Shown here: positions 1 to 7,840 of the stretch, in pieces
Position numbering within the stretch: the stretch's first letter is position 1
How the letters are laid out: the number at the start of each line of letters is the position of its first letter
Assembly: GCA_903854175.1 (NCBI GenBank)
Contig: CAINVQ010000012.1
Coordinates: 1 to 15,371, forward strand
Source of the DNA: an uncultured Actinomycetes bacterium
GTDB lineage: Bacteria; Actinomycetota; Acidimicrobiia; Acidimicrobiales; RAAP-2
Reading direction: 5' to 3'
Length of the DNA stretch: 15,371 nucleotides
Translations under genes and position numbers: made by a program
Notes under the pieces: model-generated
Told to the model about the DNA's origin: nothing
Seen by the model: only the letters and a program-made list of their open reading frames with translations
Database searches by the model: none

Positions 1-271
1 CACCATCGAGTTCCAGCATGATGCGAAGTACACCGTGTGTTGATGGGTGGCTAGGACCCATGTTGATGATCATTGTTTCGTCATCGTTTCGATCAAAGTC
101 AACCGAATTCGGGTCGAGTGTTAATCCGTCAATTCGAAGAACTGAACCAAGTTCACGCCCAAGTTCATCTTTTGAAGTTGACTCACGACGCTTAAGTTCT
201 TGAGCGCCTTCAGAAGTATCTGCGACAAGAAGCTCAATACGTTCGGCGGTACGAATAGTTGTATCGGTCAT
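1..271 (-). CDS. nuoD: NADH-quinone oxidoreductase subunit D (NuoD), N-terminal part
   Basis: This is the 49-kDa subunit of proton-pumping complex I, part of the peripheral arm around the quinone site. Only the first 90 codons are present; the gene runs off the left edge. The visible protein starts [16 protein letters not shown] and reaches the diagnostic NuoD motif [14 protein letters not shown], so the identity is firm although most of the protein is missing. The stretch before this motif is about 70 residues, charged and probably flexible. The ATG at 271-269 overlaps the nuoC stop as ATGA, so translation is probably coupled to nuoC. I see no clear Shine-Dalgarno sequence, which fits coupling. 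It is the last visible gene of the nuoABCD series. Confidence 0.93.
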   Translation of the reverse strand, partial: MTDTTIRTAERIELLVADTSEGAQELKRRESTSKDELGRELGSVLRIDGLTLDPNSVDFDRNDDETMIINMGPSHPSTHGVLRIMLELDG

Positions 272-762
272 CGTGGCCCCGGGGCTTGCTTGAACTGAAC
301 AGGGACTTTTCCAATGCCGTAGTCCTTGCGAAGTGGGTGTCCTTCCCAGTCCTCAGGCATCAAGATTCTGGTCAGCTCTGGGTGATCAGTAAAAATAATT
401 CCGAAGAAGTCAAAAGCTTCGCGTTCCATTGCTTCTGTTCCCGGGTACAAAGAAAACAATGACGCAACTTCTGCATGATCATTGCCAGCTTGGACACGAA
501 TTCGAACACGCTGCTTCTTTGAGAGGCTAAGCAAGTTAACAACAACTTCGAAGCGAGTCCCAACAACACCTTCAGGAAGGGTGCGGTCAAAGTGTTCAAG
601 GTAGTCAACACCACAGAGGTCGACACACATTTCGAAGCCATCATTTTTAAATGACTCCACAAGTTTGAAATACTGACTTGTTGTTGGGAAGCATGCAATA
701 TCAGTTGCCATTGCTTCACTGGTAATCACATCAGATGGTGCTGTCGCTGCGAGAGAGATCAC
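268..762 (-). CDS. nuoC: NADH-quinone oxidoreductase subunit C (NuoC)
   Basis: This is the 30-kDa peripheral-arm subunit of complex I, which packs against NuoD near the quinone pocket. The C-terminal half carries the family signature: [20 protein letters not shown] followed by [15 protein letters not shown] chose the GTG at 762-760 because it overlaps the nuoB TGA stop as GTGA, matching the tight coupling elsewhere in the operon; this gives 164 residues, within the usual range. The frame is open further upstream to an ATG at 807, but that start would overlap nuoB by 49 bases and add a Cys-rich tail encoded by the other frame of nuoB. An ATG at 711 is a second alternative. The identity is certain; the exact start is moderately sure. 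Confidence 0.9.
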   Translation of the reverse strand: MISLAATAPSDVITSEAMATDIACFPTTSQYFKLVESFKNDGFEMCVDLCGVDYLEHFDRTLPEGVVGTRFEVVVNLLSLSKKQRVRIRVQAGNDHAEVASLFSLYPGTEAMEREAFDFFGIIFTDHPELTRILMPEDWEGHPLRKDYGIGKVPVQFKQAPGPR

Positions 763-1322
763 TTCGGAGTTCCAATTCGTACTGCAACAGGAACATCTGG
801 TGTCCATAAGTTATTTGATTCGTCAATGTGCGTAGGTCGACCTTCAGCACGGCGCTTCATAATTTCACCAGTGCGAATTTGTTCGTGAAGCGTAAGAATT
901 GCGTGCATCAGTGTTTCAGGGCTTGGTGGGCAACCTGGCGCATACACGTCAACAGGAACAATTTGGTCAACACCTTGAACAATTGCGTAGTTATTAAATA
1001 GTCCACCGGTTGATGCACAAACACCCATTGAGATGACCCACTTTGGTTCCATCATTTGGTCGTACACCTGGCGAAGCACTGGTGCCATTTTTTGTGAAAC
1101 TCGACCAGCAACAATCATGAGGTCAGCTTGGCGTGGAGAGTTTCTAAAAACTTCCATTCCAAAACGCGAAAGGTCGAAGTCAGCCGCACCGGCAGCCATC
1201 ATTTCAATTGCGCAGCAAGCAAGTCCGAACGATGCTGGCCACACTGATGCACGACGAGCCCATCGAACTAAATCTTCAATTTGGCCCGTCAAAAAATTAT
1301 GTTGAAGATCTTCGAGTGCCAT
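759..1322 (-). CDS. nuoB: NADH-quinone oxidoreductase subunit B (NuoB)
   Basis: NuoB (PSST) carries iron-sulfur cluster N2, the last electron carrier before quinone in complex I. The 187-residue protein has all four N2 ligands: adjacent C36 and C37 in [12 protein letters not shown]102 in GVCASTGG and C131 in [11 protein letters not shown]. The segment [20 protein letters not shown] is typical of the family. Length is normal and the gene looks intact. The ATG at 1322 lies 3 bases after the nuoA stop, and its own stop overlaps the nuoC start, so it is an internal operon gene. Nothing unusual was seen. Confidence 0.97.
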   Translation of the reverse strand: MALEDLQHNFLTGQIEDLVRWARRASVWPASFGLACCAIEMMAAGAADFDLSRFGMEVFRNSPRQADLMIVAGRVSQKMAPVLRQVYDQMMEPKWVISMGVCASTGGLFNNYAIVQGVDQIVPVDVYAPGCPPSPETLMHAILTLHEQIRTGEIMKRRAEGRPTHIDESNNLWTPDVPVAVRIGTPK

Positions 1323-1325
1323 AAC

Positions 1326-1769
1326 TTACGCCGCTTGTCCTGAATCTGCACCAATGCGAACGATTGTCGATGCGCTAGTTCGAGCTGGCATACCTTTTGC
1401 AAGGTGCTTAACCGGTCCCCAAGACAGCGCACCCTCGCTCACAAGAAAAAGCAGTGCGCCGAAAACAGTTACTGAAAACACCAGTACTTCAATGAGCCCA
1501 AAAGCGCCTAACTGTCTGAATACGACAGCAAATGGGTACATGAAAACAACTTCAATATCGAAAATTACGAAGATCATCGCAACTAAGTAGAAGCGAACAG
1601 GAAATCTCTGAGGTTGCTCAAACTCAGGCACAATGCCGCATTCATATGGTGCAAGTTTTGCGTCCGAAGGTCGCTTGTGTGGGGCCAGAAGTGCCGAAGC
1701 AACAAATGACCCTGAGGCAAACAATGCTCCAAGAATAAGGAGTCCCAGAAGGGGGAGATACTGGTCCAC
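1326..1769 (-). CDS. nuoA: NADH-quinone oxidoreductase subunit A (NuoA)
   Basis: NuoA is a small membrane subunit of complex I at the junction of the membrane and peripheral arms. From the GTG at 1769 the protein has 147 residues with three membrane segments (about 5-28, 60-82 and 88-111). It contains the conserved loop motif YECG (42-45) and the acidic pair in FDIEVVF (D71, E73) in the second helix. The frame stays open to 2045, but that extension runs antisense through the neighbouring reductase gene and has no NuoA character. The GTG lacks a Shine-Dalgarno sequence; GACAAT lies 5 bases before it and could be a leaderless -10 element. As the first nuo gene it shares a roughly 100-base divergent promoter region with the reductase on the plus strand. 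Confidence 0.93.
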   Translation of the reverse strand: MDQYLPLLGLLILGALFASGSFVASALLAPHKRPSDAKLAPYECGIVPEFEQPQRFPVRFYLVAMIFVIFDIEVVFMYPFAVVFRQLGAFGLIEVLVFSVTVFGALLFLVSEGALSWGPVKHLAKGMPARTSASTIVRIGADSGQAA

Positions 1770-1872
1770 GGGTAATTGTCTATCAGATTTCGGGCCCCTA
1801 TTTTTGCTCCTCCCAGAAGTCTGGCCACGTCTGGCCGGTGGAGTGACTCGAATCAGGCAATAGGCTTCTTGC
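1770..1872. promoter_or_regulatory. Divergent promoter region between nuoA and the geranylgeranyl reductase gene
   Basis: This 103-base region must serve both nuoA (minus) and the reductase (plus). On the plus strand TAGGCT (1861-1866) sits 6 bases before the GTG start, a leaderless -10 layout. On the minus strand GACAAT (1775-1780) sits 5 bases before the nuoA GTG. In the middle, the octamer GTCTGGCC occurs twice, at 1819-1826 and 1829-1836, offset by 10 bases, about one helical turn, so a protein could bind both copies on one DNA face. I found no match to the Rex consensus TTGTGA-N8-TCACAA here. Confidence 0.5.
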
Positions 1873-3210
1873 GTGACAACACTCGCTGAAATAAACCAAA
1901 AATCAATTACCTTCGACGTTGTAATCGTCGGCGGTGGGCCAAGCGGATCAGCATGCGCATACTGGCTTGCTGAAGCTGGATGGTCAGTCTGCCTTATTGA
2001 AAAGAAGCACTTCCCTCGTGAGAAGACTTGTGGCGATGGACTCACCCCACGCTCAGTTCACCAACTCGCCGAAATGGGCCTAGAGCCAGAAGTTGCGAAG
2101 AACGGACACAAGTACAACGGACTTCGTGCATTTGGTTTTGGTGCTTCACTCGAGATGAACTGGCCTACGCATCCAGTATTTCCAAACTATGGCTACACCA
2201 TTACTCGCTTCAACCTTGACGGGCTTGTTGCTGAACATGCACAACACCATGGTGCGGTTTTGTTAAACGGTGTTGAAGCACTTTCATTACTTGAACCAAG
2301 TGAATCAATAAGTGGTGGGCTTCGTGGAGCGAAGGGTGTTGTTGTTAAGGACAAAGAATCTGGCACCACCGCAGAAATTCGTGGCCGATACGTCGTTGTA
2401 GGTGATGGTCAGAACTCTCGCATTGGACGTGAACTTGGAACGGTTCGAAACAAAGAATGGCCAATGGGCATGGCACTACGTGGGTATTACACGAGTGATC
2501 GTCACGACGAGCCATGGATTGATTCACACCTAGACATCCGTGACCCAGAAGGAAACGTTGTTCCGGGCTATGGATGGATCTTCCCGCTTGGCGATGGCCG
2601 AGTAAACGTTGGCGTTGGACTGCTTTCAACTGGTGGCGCTTGGAAGGGTGTTAACACCACCAAGTTGCAGGAATACTTCGTTGCACAAACAGCCGATGCG
2701 TGGGGGCTGAATGATGAGTCGTGCTGTGGACCAGCAACTGGTGGCCGACTTCCAATGGGCCTAGCCATAGGACCACACTTTGGAAGCAACACGTTGACAA
2801 TCGGAGACGCCGCAGGAACTGTCAATCCGTTCAATGGTGAGGGTATTGCTTATGGCTATGAAACTGGCCGACTCGCTGCTGGAGTAATTGGAGAAGCACT
2901 CAGCTCAAACGATTCCTCTGCTCTTCGTCTCTACGACGAACGTCTCGATGCTGCGTACGCTGACTATTACAAAGTTGCACGAGCTTTCGTTCGTATTATT
3001 TCAGAACCTAAAATTCTTAGTGCCTGCGTTGGACTTGGTCTGCGTGTCGAACCACTGATGACACAGCTCCTAGACATCATGGCGAACCTCATGCGCAACG
3101 ACCAAAAAGGTCCTAGCGAAATTGGTTACAGAGCACTTGTACGTCTCGCCGATGCAATCCCTGAAAAGGCGTACGACCTTCTACTTGGAGACCTTAAATC
3201 TGCTGATTAA
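1873..3210 (+). CDS. Geranylgeranyl reductase family FAD-dependent oxidoreductase (probable menaquinone tail reductase)
   Basis: This 445-residue flavoprotein is related to geranylgeranyl reductases and to MenJ, which saturate isoprenoid double bonds. The N-terminus has the dinucleotide-binding fold VVIVGGGPSG (G20, G22, G25). The family's conserved cysteine region appears as KTCGDGLTPR (C53). The second FAD motif is IGDAAGTVNPFNGEGI (310-325). The C-terminal part is mostly helical. A reductase of this family lies next to the nuo operon in other actinobacteria such as Streptomyces, which fits partial saturation of the menaquinone tail used by complex I. The chlorophyll or archaeal-lipid roles of relatives are unlikely in this setting. 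The start is a GTG with no Shine-Dalgarno sequence but a TAGGCT box 6 bases upstream, suggesting a leaderless mRNA. The substrate is inferred, not shown. Confidence 0.85.
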   Translation: MTTLAEINQKSITFDVVIVGGGPSGSACAYWLAEAGWSVCLIEKKHFPREKTCGDGLTPRSVHQLAEMGLEPEVAKNGHKYNGLRAFGFGASLEMNWPTHPVFPNYGYTITRFNLDGLVAEHAQHHGAVLLNGVEALSLLEPSESISGGLRGAKGVVVKDKESGTTAEIRGRYVVVGDGQNSRIGRELGTVRNKEWPMGMALRGYYTSDRHDEPWIDSHLDIRDPEGNVVPGYGWIFPLGDGRVNVGVGLLSTGGAWKGVNTTKLQEYFVAQTADAWGLNDESCCGPATGGRLPMGLAIGPHFGSNTLTIGDAAGTVNPFNGEGIAYGYETGRLAAGVIGEALSSNDSSALRLYDERLDAAYADYYKVARAFVRIISEPKILSACVGLGLRVEPLMTQLLDIMANLMRNDQKGPSEIGYRALVRLADAIPEKAYDLLLGDLKSAD

Positions 3211-3241
3211 TCGGCGTGGATGCCTTTTAAATCAGTCCGAT

Positions 3242-3247
3242 TATCCT
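3242..3247 (+). promoter_or_regulatory. -10 element (TATCCT) for a leaderless transcript into the iron permease leader ORF
   Basis: TATCCT fits TANNNT and is followed by exactly 6 bases and then an ATG at 3254. The same spacing is seen at several other genes in this window. No good -35 was found. It overlaps the right arm of a 7-bp inverted repeat, TAATCGG (3208-3214) and CCGATTA (3237-3243), which could be a repressor site or chance. Confidence 0.5.
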
Positions 3248-3253
3248 TAGAAA

Positions 3254-3292
3254 ATGAAAATACTTCAAGAACTCCCCCAGATCTCAGCATGA
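3254..3292 (+). CDS. Candidate 12-residue leader peptide upstream of the iron permease
   Basis: A short ORF encodes MKILQELPQISA and stops at TGA 3290-3292. Its ATG is 6 bases after TATCCT, the leaderless layout of neighbouring genes, and its stop overlaps the permease ATG as ATGA. Translation of the permease would then depend on ribosomes finishing the leader. The peptide has no run of one amino acid that would point to classic attenuation, so it may serve only to couple translation. It could also be a chance ORF; conservation in relatives would decide. Confidence 0.4.
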   Translation: MKILQELPQISA

Positions 3293-4143
3293 TTCCTACT
3301 TTCGTCATCTTTCTTCGCGAGGGCATTGAAGCTTCGATGATTGTGGCGATTCTCTTGTCGTACCTGAACCAAATAAATAAGCGTGAACATTTCCGAGATG
3401 TATTTCTTGGAGTCGGCGTAGCTTTTGTACTAATTCTTGGTGGCGGCATTGCTGCGTACATTGCAATTAGTGATTACAAAAATTCGAACTTTAAAACATA
3501 CTTTGAAACAGCCACGTATCTTCTCGCCGCTGGTGTGCTCACTGGAATGACATTTTGGATGCACAAGCATGCACGAACAATGGCAAAAGAGCTCCAAGCG
3601 CGCAGTGATGTTGCACTCACCAAAGGAACAAGGTGGGGACTTGGGGTACTTTCATTTCAGTCCGTAGGGCGTGAAGGACTTGAAACAATGGTGTTTACCT
3701 TGGCCATTGTTTTTGCAAGCTCGAAACAGGCTCCGACACCACTTCATGGAAAACTTCTACTTCTAGGAGCAGTTCTTGGGCTTCTAACATCACTTGCCAT
3801 TGCATTTGGAATTTACAAATTAGGAATGAAGCTGAACTTTAAACGCTTCTTCCAGATAGTTGGCGTGGTGCTGATGTTTTTCGCAGCCGCACTCCTTGCA
3901 GGTGCCGTTCAAAATATGCAGTCGCTCAACTGGCTGCCGTTTGGTACCCATGTGCTTTGGAACAGCAGCAGTGCGCTCAACGAAAGCTCGACCATAGGAA
4001 ATATCCTTCACGCGTTCATCGGATACGCAGATAAGCCAACAATCCTGCAATTTATTGTTTGGGCTGGCTACCTGATAATCAGCATTACTGCGTTTATACG
4101 TTATGGACGAAAAGGCAGTAAAACTACACAGCCTTCGAAGTAG
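3289..4143 (+). CDS. FTR1 family iron permease
   Basis: This is a polytopic inner-membrane protein of the FTR1/EfeU family, which moves iron across the membrane, usually with a ferroxidase or EfeO/EfeB partner. From the ATG at 3289 it has 284 residues and about seven membrane segments. Both hallmark REGxE iron-binding motifs are present, REGIE (10-14) in the first helix and REGLE (128-132) in the fourth. The frame is open to an ATG at 3220, but family members begin immediately before the first helix (MIPTFVIFLREGIEAS), and 3289 also overlaps the stop of a leader ORF. No efeO or efeB partner lies alongside. Its last 20 bases overlap the end of the convergent minus-strand gene. Upstream lies a reductase gene on the same strand. 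Confidence 0.88.
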   Translation: MIPTFVIFLREGIEASMIVAILLSYLNQINKREHFRDVFLGVGVAFVLILGGGIAAYIAISDYKNSNFKTYFETATYLLAAGVLTGMTFWMHKHARTMAKELQARSDVALTKGTRWGLGVLSFQSVGREGLETMVFTLAIVFASSKQAPTPLHGKLLLLGAVLGLLTSLAIAFGIYKLGMKLNFKRFFQIVGVVLMFFAAALLAGAVQNMQSLNWLPFGTHVLWNSSSALNESSTIGNILHAFIGYADKPTILQFIVWAGYLIISITAFIRYGRKGSKTTQPSK

Positions 4144-5218
4144 TTGACGAAGCTCGAGAGAGCAATGTGTTCACAAGATTTTCGCAGAACAACTTTGCTT
4201 CTGACCAGTTTGCAACAATGCCCCCAACCGTCACTTCATAATGCCCACTCGCAATTACTGCAATAGCCAAGGTGAGTTTGGTACTTACAGTTGGCAACGT
4301 AATCGTTGTAATTCCTCCACGCACCCATCCATTCACAAACGTGTGTGGGGACCAGTTTGTACCAGCTGGCTGAATAACTTTTGATCCCAGAAGTGACGAA
4401 AGCAGTATTGAGCCATTCGCACCAACGAAGCAGCTGCCAAAATTAGGGAGCGTCATCTCTTTACGATCACGTTGAACCATTGAAGTGTTCTCGTAGTACT
4501 GAGTTGTTGATGCAACTTCAAATCCGCCAAATGAAGTACTCGAATACACCTTTGAGACAACTTGGTATTTAGGCATCTGGCCGGCAAGTCCAAATACTCT
4601 GTCTTTGGTATTTGAAACGCCCATGCACTCTTGAAACTTTGACTGAATCGCGTACCAAGCAGATGCTTTGGGAGCTTGCGTTGTTGTAGTCGATGGAACA
4701 ACAACACTGCTAGAGCTGAACAGATATGAAAGGACTGAGGACTGCGCTAGCGAAGTGCCACTTGGCAAATCTTTAAGCGTTACGTTCACCGCTTTGGTAT
4801 CTGCGATGACTGAAAGTTGTAAAGAACCCTTATTGAAGTGTGCGCTGATGGTGCCCGCAAACGATGCAGCGATGACAATTGCAACAGTCGCAATCACCCC
4901 GAAGTGGCGTTTACGGCGAATGACTCTTCCACCATGCTCGCTAACGATTTCTCGAAGTGCATCAATGTCTTTAACTGAACCAGTTCTCCAGCAGTAGCGA
5001 ACTGAAGCAATAGTGGCGAATAAAGCAGCTCTTCGCTGAAAACGAATCAATTGAATATTGGACATCACTGTCCACGGTGTTTGCCAAGCAACAACTGGAT
5101 CGCCAGCGAGTTGAGTAATTCCTGTCTCATCAAATAGAAGCGTTACTGGAGCTGTTGGCCCATTTGGAACAAAACTTGGGCGAACCATCCATCCTTCACT
5201 TCGAAGCGCTGTACCCAT
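4124..5218 (-). CDS. Unrecognised single-pass membrane protein with extracytoplasmic domain
   Basis: I do not recognise this 364-residue protein. Residues 1-100 look cytoplasmic and mostly beta, with a segment VTLLFDETGITQLAG and a Trp-rich stretch, possibly a PH-like fold. Basic residues RVIRRKRH (98-105) precede one membrane helix (about 106-127), giving an N-in, C-out arrangement. A Ser/Thr/Val linker (VVVPSTTTTQAPKAS, about 172-186) leads to an external domain of about 175 residues with three cysteines (C198, C263, C345) and a helix near the C-terminus. The ATG at 5218 is 18 bases after the hemB stop, so it may be the last gene of the heme group, and its tail overlaps the iron permease by 20 bases. 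The setting suggests, but does not show, a link to envelope or iron/heme physiology. Confidence 0.6.
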   Translation of the reverse strand: MGTALRSEGWMVRPSFVPNGPTAPVTLLFDETGITQLAGDPVVAWQTPWTVMSNIQLIRFQRRAALFATIASVRYCWRTGSVKDIDALREIVSEHGGRVIRRKRHFGVIATVAIVIAASFAGTISAHFNKGSLQLSVIADTKAVNVTLKDLPSGTSLAQSSVLSYLFSSSSVVVPSTTTTQAPKASAWYAIQSKFQECMGVSNTKDRVFGLAGQMPKYQVVSKVYSSTSFGGFEVASTTQYYENTSMVQRDRKEMTLPNFGSCFVGANGSILLSSLLGSKVIQPAGTNWSPHTFVNGWVRGGITTITLPTVSTKLTLAIAVIASGHYEVTVGGIVANWSEAKLFCENLVNTLLSRASSTTSKAV

Positions 5219-5236
5219 ATGACTTAAATCACCGAA

Positions 5237-6217
5237 TTATCGGTTGAGCTCCTCAGCTATTTCGCGTGCGAAATACGTAAGTATGAAATCAGCGCCAGCT
5301 CGACGAATCGCCGTCAGCTGCTCTAGCGCTACCGCCGATCCATCAATCCAACCATTGGCTGCGGCGGCCTTAATCATTGAGTACTCACCACTCACGTGAT
5401 ACGCGCAAAGTGGGACATCGAGTTCTCTGCGCAAATCACTCAGAACGTCAAGGTAGGTCATTGCCGGCTTGACCATAACAATGTCCGCTCCTTGTTCGAC
5501 ATCTTGTCGAGCTTCTCGAAGTGATTCACGTCGGTTGCGGTAGTCCTGTTGATACGAACGTCGATTACCGCCACCAGCAATTTCAACTCCAACAGCCTCA
5601 CGGAATGGTCCGTACAGCCCGCTGGCATATTTTGCAGCGTACGCAAGAATCACTACGTCAATAAATCCTGCTGCATCAAGGGCGGCTCGAATAGCGCCAA
5701 CTTGTCCATCCATCATGCCGCTCGGCGCAACAACATGCGCTCCAGCTTGTGCTTGAGCAACTGCAACTTTTGCGTACAACTCGAGCGTTGCATCGTTGTC
5801 AACTGTTCCGTCAGCCTTTAGAACGCCGCAGTGACCATGAGTTGTGTATTCATCTAGACAAAGATCAGCCATAATGACAATCTCGTCATTAAATTCAGCA
5901 CGCAAAGAGCGCAGAGCAACTTGGCAAATTCCATTTGGGTCAAATGCTCCACTGCCCTGCTCATCTTTTGAAGCTGGAACGCCAAACAAAATAATGCTTG
6001 TTACACCTGCACGTTTGAGGGCTCGAACTTCTTCATGAAGTGACTCAAGGGTGTGTTGAAACTGTCCGGGTAGAGAAATAATTGGCTTAGGCGCATTCAA
6101 ACCTTCGGCGACGAAAAGAGGTGCAACGAAATCCTTAGGGCTCAGTCTTGTTTCAGAAACAAGCTCTCGCATTGCAGCAGAGCTGCGTAGACGGCGTGGA
6201 CGTTCGGTTGGAAACAC
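5237..6217 (-). CDS. hemB: Delta-aminolevulinic acid dehydratase (porphobilinogen synthase)
   Basis: HemB condenses two 5-aminolevulinate molecules to porphobilinogen, the first common step of tetrapyrrole synthesis. The 326-residue protein has both catalytic lysines, K197 in LAYAAKYASGLYGPFREA and K250 in DIVMVKPAMTYLDVL. The metal loop reads DLCLDEYTTHGHCG, with C120, D122 and C130 where zinc enzymes such as that of E. coli have three cysteines; Cys-Asp-Cys is the usual actinobacterial form. The start is a GTG at 6217, with TAGGCT (6224-6229) 6 bases upstream and no Shine-Dalgarno sequence, so it probably has its own leaderless promoter although it follows hemD by 45 bases in the same direction. 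Confidence 0.96.
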   Translation of the reverse strand: MFPTERPRRLRSSAAMRELVSETRLSPKDFVAPLFVAEGLNAPKPIISLPGQFQHTLESLHEEVRALKRAGVTSIILFGVPASKDEQGSGAFDPNGICQVALRSLRAEFNDEIVIMADLCLDEYTTHGHCGVLKADGTVDNDATLELYAKVAVAQAQAGAHVVAPSGMMDGQVGAIRAALDAAGFIDVVILAYAAKYASGLYGPFREAVGVEIAGGGNRRSYQQDYRNRRESLREARQDVEQGADIVMVKPAMTYLDVLSDLRRELDVPLCAYHVSGEYSMIKAAAANGWIDGSAVALEQLTAIRRAGADFILTYFAREIAEELNR

Positions 6218-6223
6218 ATCACT

Positions 6224-6229
6224 AGCCTA
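6224..6229 (-). promoter_or_regulatory. -10 element (TAGGCT) for leaderless hemB
   Basis: On the minus strand TAGGCT is followed by AGTGAT and then the hemB GTG at 6217, identical in hexamer and spacing to the site before the plus-strand reductase at 1873. It implies hemB can be transcribed separately from hemCD. An ATG overlapping by two bases (6219) is out of frame. Confidence 0.6.
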
Positions 6230-6262
6230 TTAGCCCTGGAGAATACGCTTTTTACTGTGTAA

Positions 6263-6937
6263 TTAGCGCAGAATTTCCAGCATTGGTGTGAGTGACTTAC
6301 CCCAGCCAATTTTTACGCGGTTATGGTCATCTCGAATCTCTGAAGCAGTTATTTCACCTGAGGCAATCACCCAAGCGTCCTCTCTAACGAGATCTCTTGC
6401 GACCTTCCAAGCAGACGGAGCGCCAATAATCACAACGTCAGCACTAGCGAGTTCATCTTGCTGCTCTTGATCTAGTGCAGCTCCGACTGTTTCATAACAC
6501 CAAACACGATCAGCCGTAATATTTCTTTTACTCAATTCATCACTGAGTTCATGGCGCATTTCTTTGGCTCCAATAATGAGTACTGGACCAGCCGTTATGT
6601 GATTAGCAAGTTCTAATGACATTGCTGAAGCCTCAGTGTGTACTTCATTACCTGATTTAGAAATAGCGCGAGATGTAGAAGATCCGACACTGAATATTTT
6701 TACGTCATTTATGCACTTGGCAACCGCTGAAGAAACGTACTTTGCGCTTCGTGCACTTGTCACAACTAATGCAACATAGTTGCAGCAGCTTTCTAAGTCT
6801 TTTAACTCATCATTGAAAGACTGTTCGTCACGGTAACTTGTGGTTGTAAGTGGAACTTCAACAACTGTTACTCGTTTAGGCATCCATTTACGAAGTTCTT
6901 CATTCATTCCAGCTTCGCGCGTGAGAATAACTTTCAT
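6263..6937 (-). CDS. hemD: Uroporphyrinogen-III synthase
   Basis: HemD closes hydroxymethylbilane with inversion of ring D to give uroporphyrinogen III. The family is poorly conserved. The identification rests on length (224 residues), the N-terminal VILTREAG strand, the TSARSAKYVSSAV segment, the later FSVGSSTSRAISKSG and the APSAWKVARDLV segment near the end, plus position directly after hemC. I start it at the ATG at 6937, which overlaps the hemC TGA as ATGA; a second in-frame ATG at 6952 would add five residues (MGKSL) and overlap hemC by 19 bases. Translational coupling to hemC is likely. Confidence 0.85.
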   Translation of the reverse strand: MKVILTREAGMNEELRKWMPKRVTVVEVPLTTTSYRDEQSFNDELKDLESCCNYVALVVTSARSAKYVSSAVAKCINDVKIFSVGSSTSRAISKSGNEVHTEASAMSLELANHITAGPVLIIGAKEMRHELSDELSKRNITADRVWCYETVGAALDQEQQDELASADVVIIGAPSAWKVARDLVREDAWVIASGEITASEIRDDHNRVKIGWGKSLTPMLEILR

Positions 6938-7839
6938 GAGTGACTTTCCCATCCAGGAAGTGACGAGCCATTTTCAGTGTCTCTAAGTTGAATCGCCATC
7001 TTCTTTCCGATCTCTTCAGAATTCTTGCCCACGATGGTTGCTCGAACACTTCTCGTTCCATCAATTGCAATCATGACTCCACGGAGAGAAATTTGGCCAT
7101 CATCAAAAGTTGCATACGCGCCTGCGGGGATCGAGCAACCTGTTCCAAGCTCAGCTAAAAATGCTCGCTCAGCACGTACGCAGTCATACGCAACTGAGTC
7201 ATTCAATTCTGAAAGAACAGCGATTGTTTCATTGTCAACTTCTCGAGCTTCAAGCGCCAACGCACCCTGTCCAACTTGAGGGACGAACCATTCAGTGTCG
7301 AGTCTTTCTGCACAGAGCTCTTGTTGAGCCAAACGTTCTAGGGCAGCTGCGGCTGCGACAACTGCGTCAATGCCTCCTGTGCCTGGCTTGCTGAGTCGAG
7401 TTGCCATATTGCCACGAAGTTCAACAATTCGAATATCAGGACGGCGCTCTAATAGCAACGCAGCTCTACGTGGAGACCCTGTTGCAACTGTTGCTCCTGG
7501 ACCAAGGCCCGCTAACGATTTACCAACTAGAACATCGGCAGCATCTCTGCGTTCTGGAACACACGCAAGCATTAACCCTTCTGGAGTAATGCTTGGAAGA
7601 TCTTTTGCACTATGCACTGCAACGTCTGCTTCTCCTCGAAGTAGTGCAGTTTGAATCTCAACCGCAAAGATTCCTCTTCCACCGAGTGACACGAGCGAAG
7701 CGCTCGTGTCCTTGTCTCCTGAAGTTTCAACAAGAACTAGTTCGCTCTCACGACCCAGCTCACGAAGTTTTTTTTGAACGAGTTCTGCCTGGATGAGGGC
7801 CAGCGGAGAACGGCGAGTGGCCAAACGAAGTGGTTTCAC
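6934..7839 (-). CDS. hemC: Hydroxymethylbilane synthase (porphobilinogen deaminase)
   Basis: HemC polymerises four porphobilinogens into hydroxymethylbilane on a covalently bound dipyrromethane primer. The 301-residue protein shows the N-terminal ATRRSPLALIQ, the catalytic aspartate D80 in HSAKDLP, the substrate-binding arginines in GSPRRAALLL and ELRGNMATRL, and the primer-attachment cysteine C235 in LGTGCSIPAGAYA. It starts with a GTG at 7839, one base after the rex stop, with GGAG inside the end of rex at Shine-Dalgarno distance. The tight junction joins it to rex rather than to hemA, which often precedes hemC in actinobacteria. A 10-bp hairpin lies inside the coding region near codon 45. 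Confidence 0.96.
   Translation of the reverse strand: MKPLRLATRRSPLALIQAELVQKKLRELGRESELVLVETSGDKDTSASLVSLGGRGIFAVEIQTALLRGEADVAVHSAKDLPSITPEGLMLACVPERRDAADVLVGKSLAGLGPGATVATGSPRRAALLLERRPDIRIVELRGNMATRLSKPGTGGIDAVVAAAAALERLAQQELCAERLDTEWFVPQVGQGALALEAREVDNETIAVLSELNDSVAYDCVRAERAFLAELGTGCSIPAGAYATFDDGQISLRGVMIAIDGTRSVRATIVGKNSEEIGKKMAIQLRDTENGSSLPGWESHS
7688..7710 (-). repeat. Perfect 10-bp hairpin inside hemC
   Basis: The arms GACACGAGCG (7688-7697) and CGCTCGTGTC (7701-7710) are exact reverse complements with a 3-base loop. In the mRNA it would form a compact GC-rich hairpin about 130 bases into hemC. It encodes DTSASLV, so coding constraint may explain it. No U-tract follows. Confidence 0.4.
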
Positions 7840-7840
7840 G

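Noticed and set aside
1770..2045. Upstream extension of nuoA to an ATG at 2045
   Set aside because: It runs antisense through the start of the reductase gene, has no NuoA-like features, and family members start near the first membrane helix.
3220..3288. FTR1 start at ATG 3220
   Set aside because: It adds 23 residues of hydrophilic sequence not typical of the family. The first helix begins at the ATG at 3289.
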